From Candidatus Latescibacterota bacterium (GTDB lineage Bacteria > Latescibacterota > UBA2968 > GCA-2709665): a stretch of 17,470 bases of DNA. The notes below the pieces were generated by a model that saw nothing but the letters and a program-made list of their open reading frames with translations, had not been told where the DNA came from and made no database searches. Below, piece after piece: positions 15,362 to 17,470 of this stretch; position 1 is the first letter of the stretch; the number at the start of each line of letters is the position of its first letter. The position numbers and the translations under genes were made by a program. Where the stretch lies: assembly GCA_012271065.1 (NCBI GenBank), contig JAAXHE010000275.1, forward strand, positions 1 through 17,470. Reading direction: 5' to 3'.

Positions 15362-16519
15362 CTATAGCCGCGGCCGGCTGCCCGTCCCGTACCCCACGAG
15401 TTCAACGTATCCCTGCCCAATCCGCTTCCCGTCACGGCCGGTGATTTCCACCGCACCCTCCCAGTAGAACATCGACTTGATCAACGCGCTATGGTTTTCC
15501 TGGTCCGCCATCACAGGCCGGATCGACATCCGCAGGTCCTCGGCGGGCAGCGCGACCTGCCAGCGCGAGGGGTAGACCGCATCCGTCTCCGGACTCTCCC
15601 AGGTCTCCGTCGCTCGAATGGAAAACGCTTCGGGCGCCAGATACCTGGCCTGCCCCGACGCCGAGACTATTGTACCGCGCGCATAGTCCGCGGCGCCCGT
15701 GGTATCCCGAAGCACGTACAGCATCACCTCGCGGCCGTCGTCCAGCTGCAGGCTGAACCAGTCCCACCCCACCTGATGGGCTTCCAGCTGGTTCGACCCG
15801 AACTCCTTGTCCATCCAGCTCCGGCCCGATACCGAAAGCCGCTGGCCGCCCAGCCTGATCTCGCCCGTTGTGGCAAGCCGGGTAAAGCTGTAATACTGGC
15901 TGGCCGCGGCCTCGGCGTTGCCTTTTCTGCTGAATCCGTTCGGCCCCTGGAAGATCATCTCTTTTTCGGGCCGGGTCGAAAGCGAGAATCCCATGCGCTG
16001 CCGGCTGTCGGTCATCGAGAAATCGAAACCCGAGCCGTTCCAGGTCAACGTCCACCGGTCATCCGTACCCGCCGGCGCCCGGCTCCATGCGATCAGCGTA
16101 TCCGGGTACTCGCCAAACCCGCCGAGCAGGGGCGTGATCCGGTAGATCACCTCGCTGAAGTGATGGCGTTGCGACTCGAGATCGCCGATGGCCGCGTGGC
16201 CCATGATCACATTGCCGGCCGCCCATTCCGAGGCCAGCGAGGGACGCTGCGGCAACATTCCAACCCTGAAGAAGGTGAACTGGTACCCGAAGCGCCGACC
16301 GTCCTCGGACGTCAGATGACCGGTAAAATACCACCACTCCGTCTTGTACCCGTCACGCGCCCAGTGGTCGCGCGGGAAGGACCACGGATAGTCCGCGCGG
16401 GCGGCCTTCCACTCCCCGGCGTGGACCGAGGGGGCGGTCGCAAGCAGGCATAAAGCGAGCGCAACCCGCAATCTCTCCAGCCAGTAGTGGGCGCGCTCCA
16501 TTTTCATAGTCGATTTCAC
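15362..16519 (-). CDS. Secreted CrtC/AttH lipocalin-like protein
   Basis: 385-aa exported protein. A signal peptide (about 1-34, ending SVHA before GEWKA) precedes two lipocalin-like lobes. The first (about 42-200) carries the hallmark HWARDGYKTEWWYFTGHL (52-69) and FGYQFTFFRVG (77-87). The second (about 215-385) carries SWMDKEFGSNQLEAHQVGWD (234-253), WFSLQLDDG and FYWEGAVEITG (351-361). This layout is that of the CrtC/AttH family, which includes carotenoid 1,2-hydratase, but most bacterial members are secreted proteins of unknown activity, often near FtsX-type ABC permeases; none is seen here. The frame begins with GTG 16519; ATGs at 16507 and 16501 are alternatives, all with weak ribosome binding sites. 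It lies 108 bp after the CehA-like gene. Confidence 0.88.
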   Translation of the reverse strand: MKSTMKMERAHYWLERLRVALALCLLATAPSVHAGEWKAARADYPWSFPRDHWARDGYKTEWWYFTGHLTSEDGRRFGYQFTFFRVGMLPQRPSLASEWAAGNVIMGHAAIGDLESQRHHFSEVIYRITPLLGGFGEYPDTLIAWSRAPAGTDDRWTLTWNGSGFDFSMTDSRQRMGFSLSTRPEKEMIFQGPNGFSRKGNAEAAASQYYSFTRLATTGEIRLGGQRLSVSGRSWMDKEFGSNQLEAHQVGWDWFSLQLDDGREVMLYVLRDTTGAADYARGTIVSASGQARYLAPEAFSIRATETWESPETDAVYPSRWQVALPAEDLRMSIRPVMADQENHSALIKSMFYWEGAVEITGRDGKRIGQGYVELVGYGTGSRPRL

Positions 16520-16627
16520 GATTCGAGCGATTCGTCCTCCGGGGGTTCTTCGAGATTTGCCCTCACGACGACAGTTCCCGCGATAAAGTCGTGGATAGCC
16601 CGGTTCTTAAAGATTCCTGCATTTTTC

Positions 16628-17470
16628 TCATTTGGACCCTCCCGATACCAGCCCCGCGAAGCCTTCGCGCCCCTGGCGGAAGAGCTCCCGGACGTCTTCG
16701 CGCTGCCGGTCGGTGTTGTAACGGCCCCAGGCATCGATCCATTTCAGCGAGTCATCGATACCGTTCAGGAAATACTGCGCGGATTCGTCTCGCTCGGCGG
16801 GGGGACGGCCGCACGAGAAATAGACCGGGCTGCTGTGGGCGTAGATGGACTGGCCAAAGCTGTCGCGCCCGTCGCCCCAGAGCCGCGCGGCGATCCACCC
16901 GTCCCTGTCGACGTCCACGCGATGGCGGACGGCTCCCGCGCGTTTACCTTCGGCATCGTTCTCCGCGTGGATGACGCGGCCGTTCATCACAATCTCCACG
17001 CGATGGACCGGATAGAAGGAACTGAAGCTGGACTCGATATCGAGCGCGCCGCCGCTGGGCAGCCGGACCGTGGATCCCATCGGCTGATCGTTGACGGTCA
17101 GATCCATGGCGGGGCCGTTGGTAATGAAGGTATTTCCCGCCTTCATACCAGCAATCCAGCGTTCGTAGGAAAACGCGTCGCTGGTGTTGACGTACACGCG
17201 GTTGTTGGAGCAGACGAACCAGTCCGTGCCGGTGGACGCGGGCAGGCGGATGCCGCAGTTGAGGAGCTTGTACCAGAGATCGTATTCGGGGTCCATCCAG
17301 AAGGGGTCGAACAGGTTGAAGGCATCCAGCTTACCGAGGACTGCGGCGACCGGCGCCTCCATGCCCCGGCCGTTGTGGCACCAGATGACGATACCGCCCT
17401 GGTCGCGCGCCTCGTCGCAGCAGAAGCAGAGCGGAGGATAGTCCGGGTCGAACTGGGCGGTGAGGATGTG
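16628..17470 (-). CDS. CehA/McbA-family metal-dependent hydrolase, C-terminal part, cut by window edge
   Basis: At least 280 residues in frame, running off the right edge with no stop (the frame stays open from 17362 to 17470). It opens HILTAQFDPDYPPLCFC, then IVIWCHNGRGMEAPVA, a metal-site-type histidine segment, and a DAFNLFDPFW segment typical of the CehA/McbA branch of PHP-type hydrolases. STGTDWFVCSNN (264-275 from the reverse-strand continuation) and TFITNGPAMDLTVND match the conserved TG-D and ITNGP blocks of this family, and a beta-rich C-terminal domain follows. The substrate cannot be predicted; the N-terminal PHP region lies outside the window. It is read in the same direction as the lipocalin-like gene 108 bp downstream. 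Confidence 0.85.
   Translation of the reverse strand, partial: HILTAQFDPDYPPLCFCCDEARDQGGIVIWCHNGRGMEAPVAAVLGKLDAFNLFDPFWMDPEYDLWYKLLNCGIRLPASTGTDWFVCSNNRVYVNTSDAFSYERWIAGMKAGNTFITNGPAMDLTVNDQPMGSTVRLPSGGALDIESSFSSFYPVHRVEIVMNGRVIHAENDAEGKRAGAVRHRVDVDRDGWIAARLWGDGRDSFGQSIYAHSSPVYFSCGRPPAERDESAQYFLNGIDDSLKWIDAWGRYNTDRQREDVRELFRQGREGFAGLVSGGSK

Noticed and set aside
1..17470. CRISPR arrays, tRNA or rRNA genes, insertion sequences, integrases
   Set aside because: No regularly spaced repeats, RNA-gene signatures or transposase motifs were seen in any frame.

Overview
The window reads as a chromosomal segment of an uncultivated Gram-negative (diderm) bacterium of moderate-to-high GC. The evidence for a diderm is an inner-membrane HlyD-type adaptor protein and a large predicted outer-membrane beta-barrel protein with an N-terminal CBM9-like domain (DUF5916 type). 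Gene content (DUF5916, CrtC/AttH lipocalin-like protein, CehA/McbA hydrolase, SelA-like PLP enzyme) resembles environmental MAGs such as Latescibacterota or Poribacteria. That placement is inference from gene content only. Nearly every gene is on the minus strand; the only plus-strand gene is a GtrA-like membrane protein.

Left part (about 206-8682, minus strand, read from high to low coordinate): a self-contained double-glycine peptide secretion locus. It starts with two small precursor genes (8479-8682, 67 aa; 7815-8105, 96 aa). Each has a very strong Shine-Dalgarno sequence, a leader ending in Gly-Gly and a distinct core. They are followed by two paralogous membrane HEALH metalloproteases of the DUF3267 type, a CPBP-type membrane protease gene cut off after its first motif, a 1011-aa exporter (two cyclic-nucleotide-binding-like domains, C39 peptidase, ABC membrane domain, ATPase), a HlyD-type adaptor and a parvulin-like protein. 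The expected route is that the C39 domain clips both leaders at Gly-Gly, the ABC/HlyD machine exports the cores (a TolC-type outer-membrane partner is not in the window), and the parvulin-like protein assists. The DUF3267 and CPBP proteins could mature the peptides or protect the producer. No lanthionine synthetase, radical SAM, YcaO or other modifying enzyme is present. Hairpins lie between the two precursors and between the second precursor and the first protease.

Middle (8683-9461): about 780 bp with no convincing gene, containing an AT-rich block upstream of the first precursor and two strong minus-strand intrinsic terminators. A GtrA-like gene follows on the plus strand (9462-9890); its homology begins upstream of the usable start, just after an in-frame TGA.

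Right part (10043-17470, minus strand): ordinary metabolic and surface genes: a cupin, a class I methyltransferase, a SelA/DgaE-like PLP enzyme, the CBM9/DUF5916 protein (with an 8-codon upstream ORF overlapping its start), a secreted CrtC/AttH lipocalin-like protein and a CehA/McbA-type hydrolase cut by the window edge. Two nearly identical stem-loop terminators separate these units.
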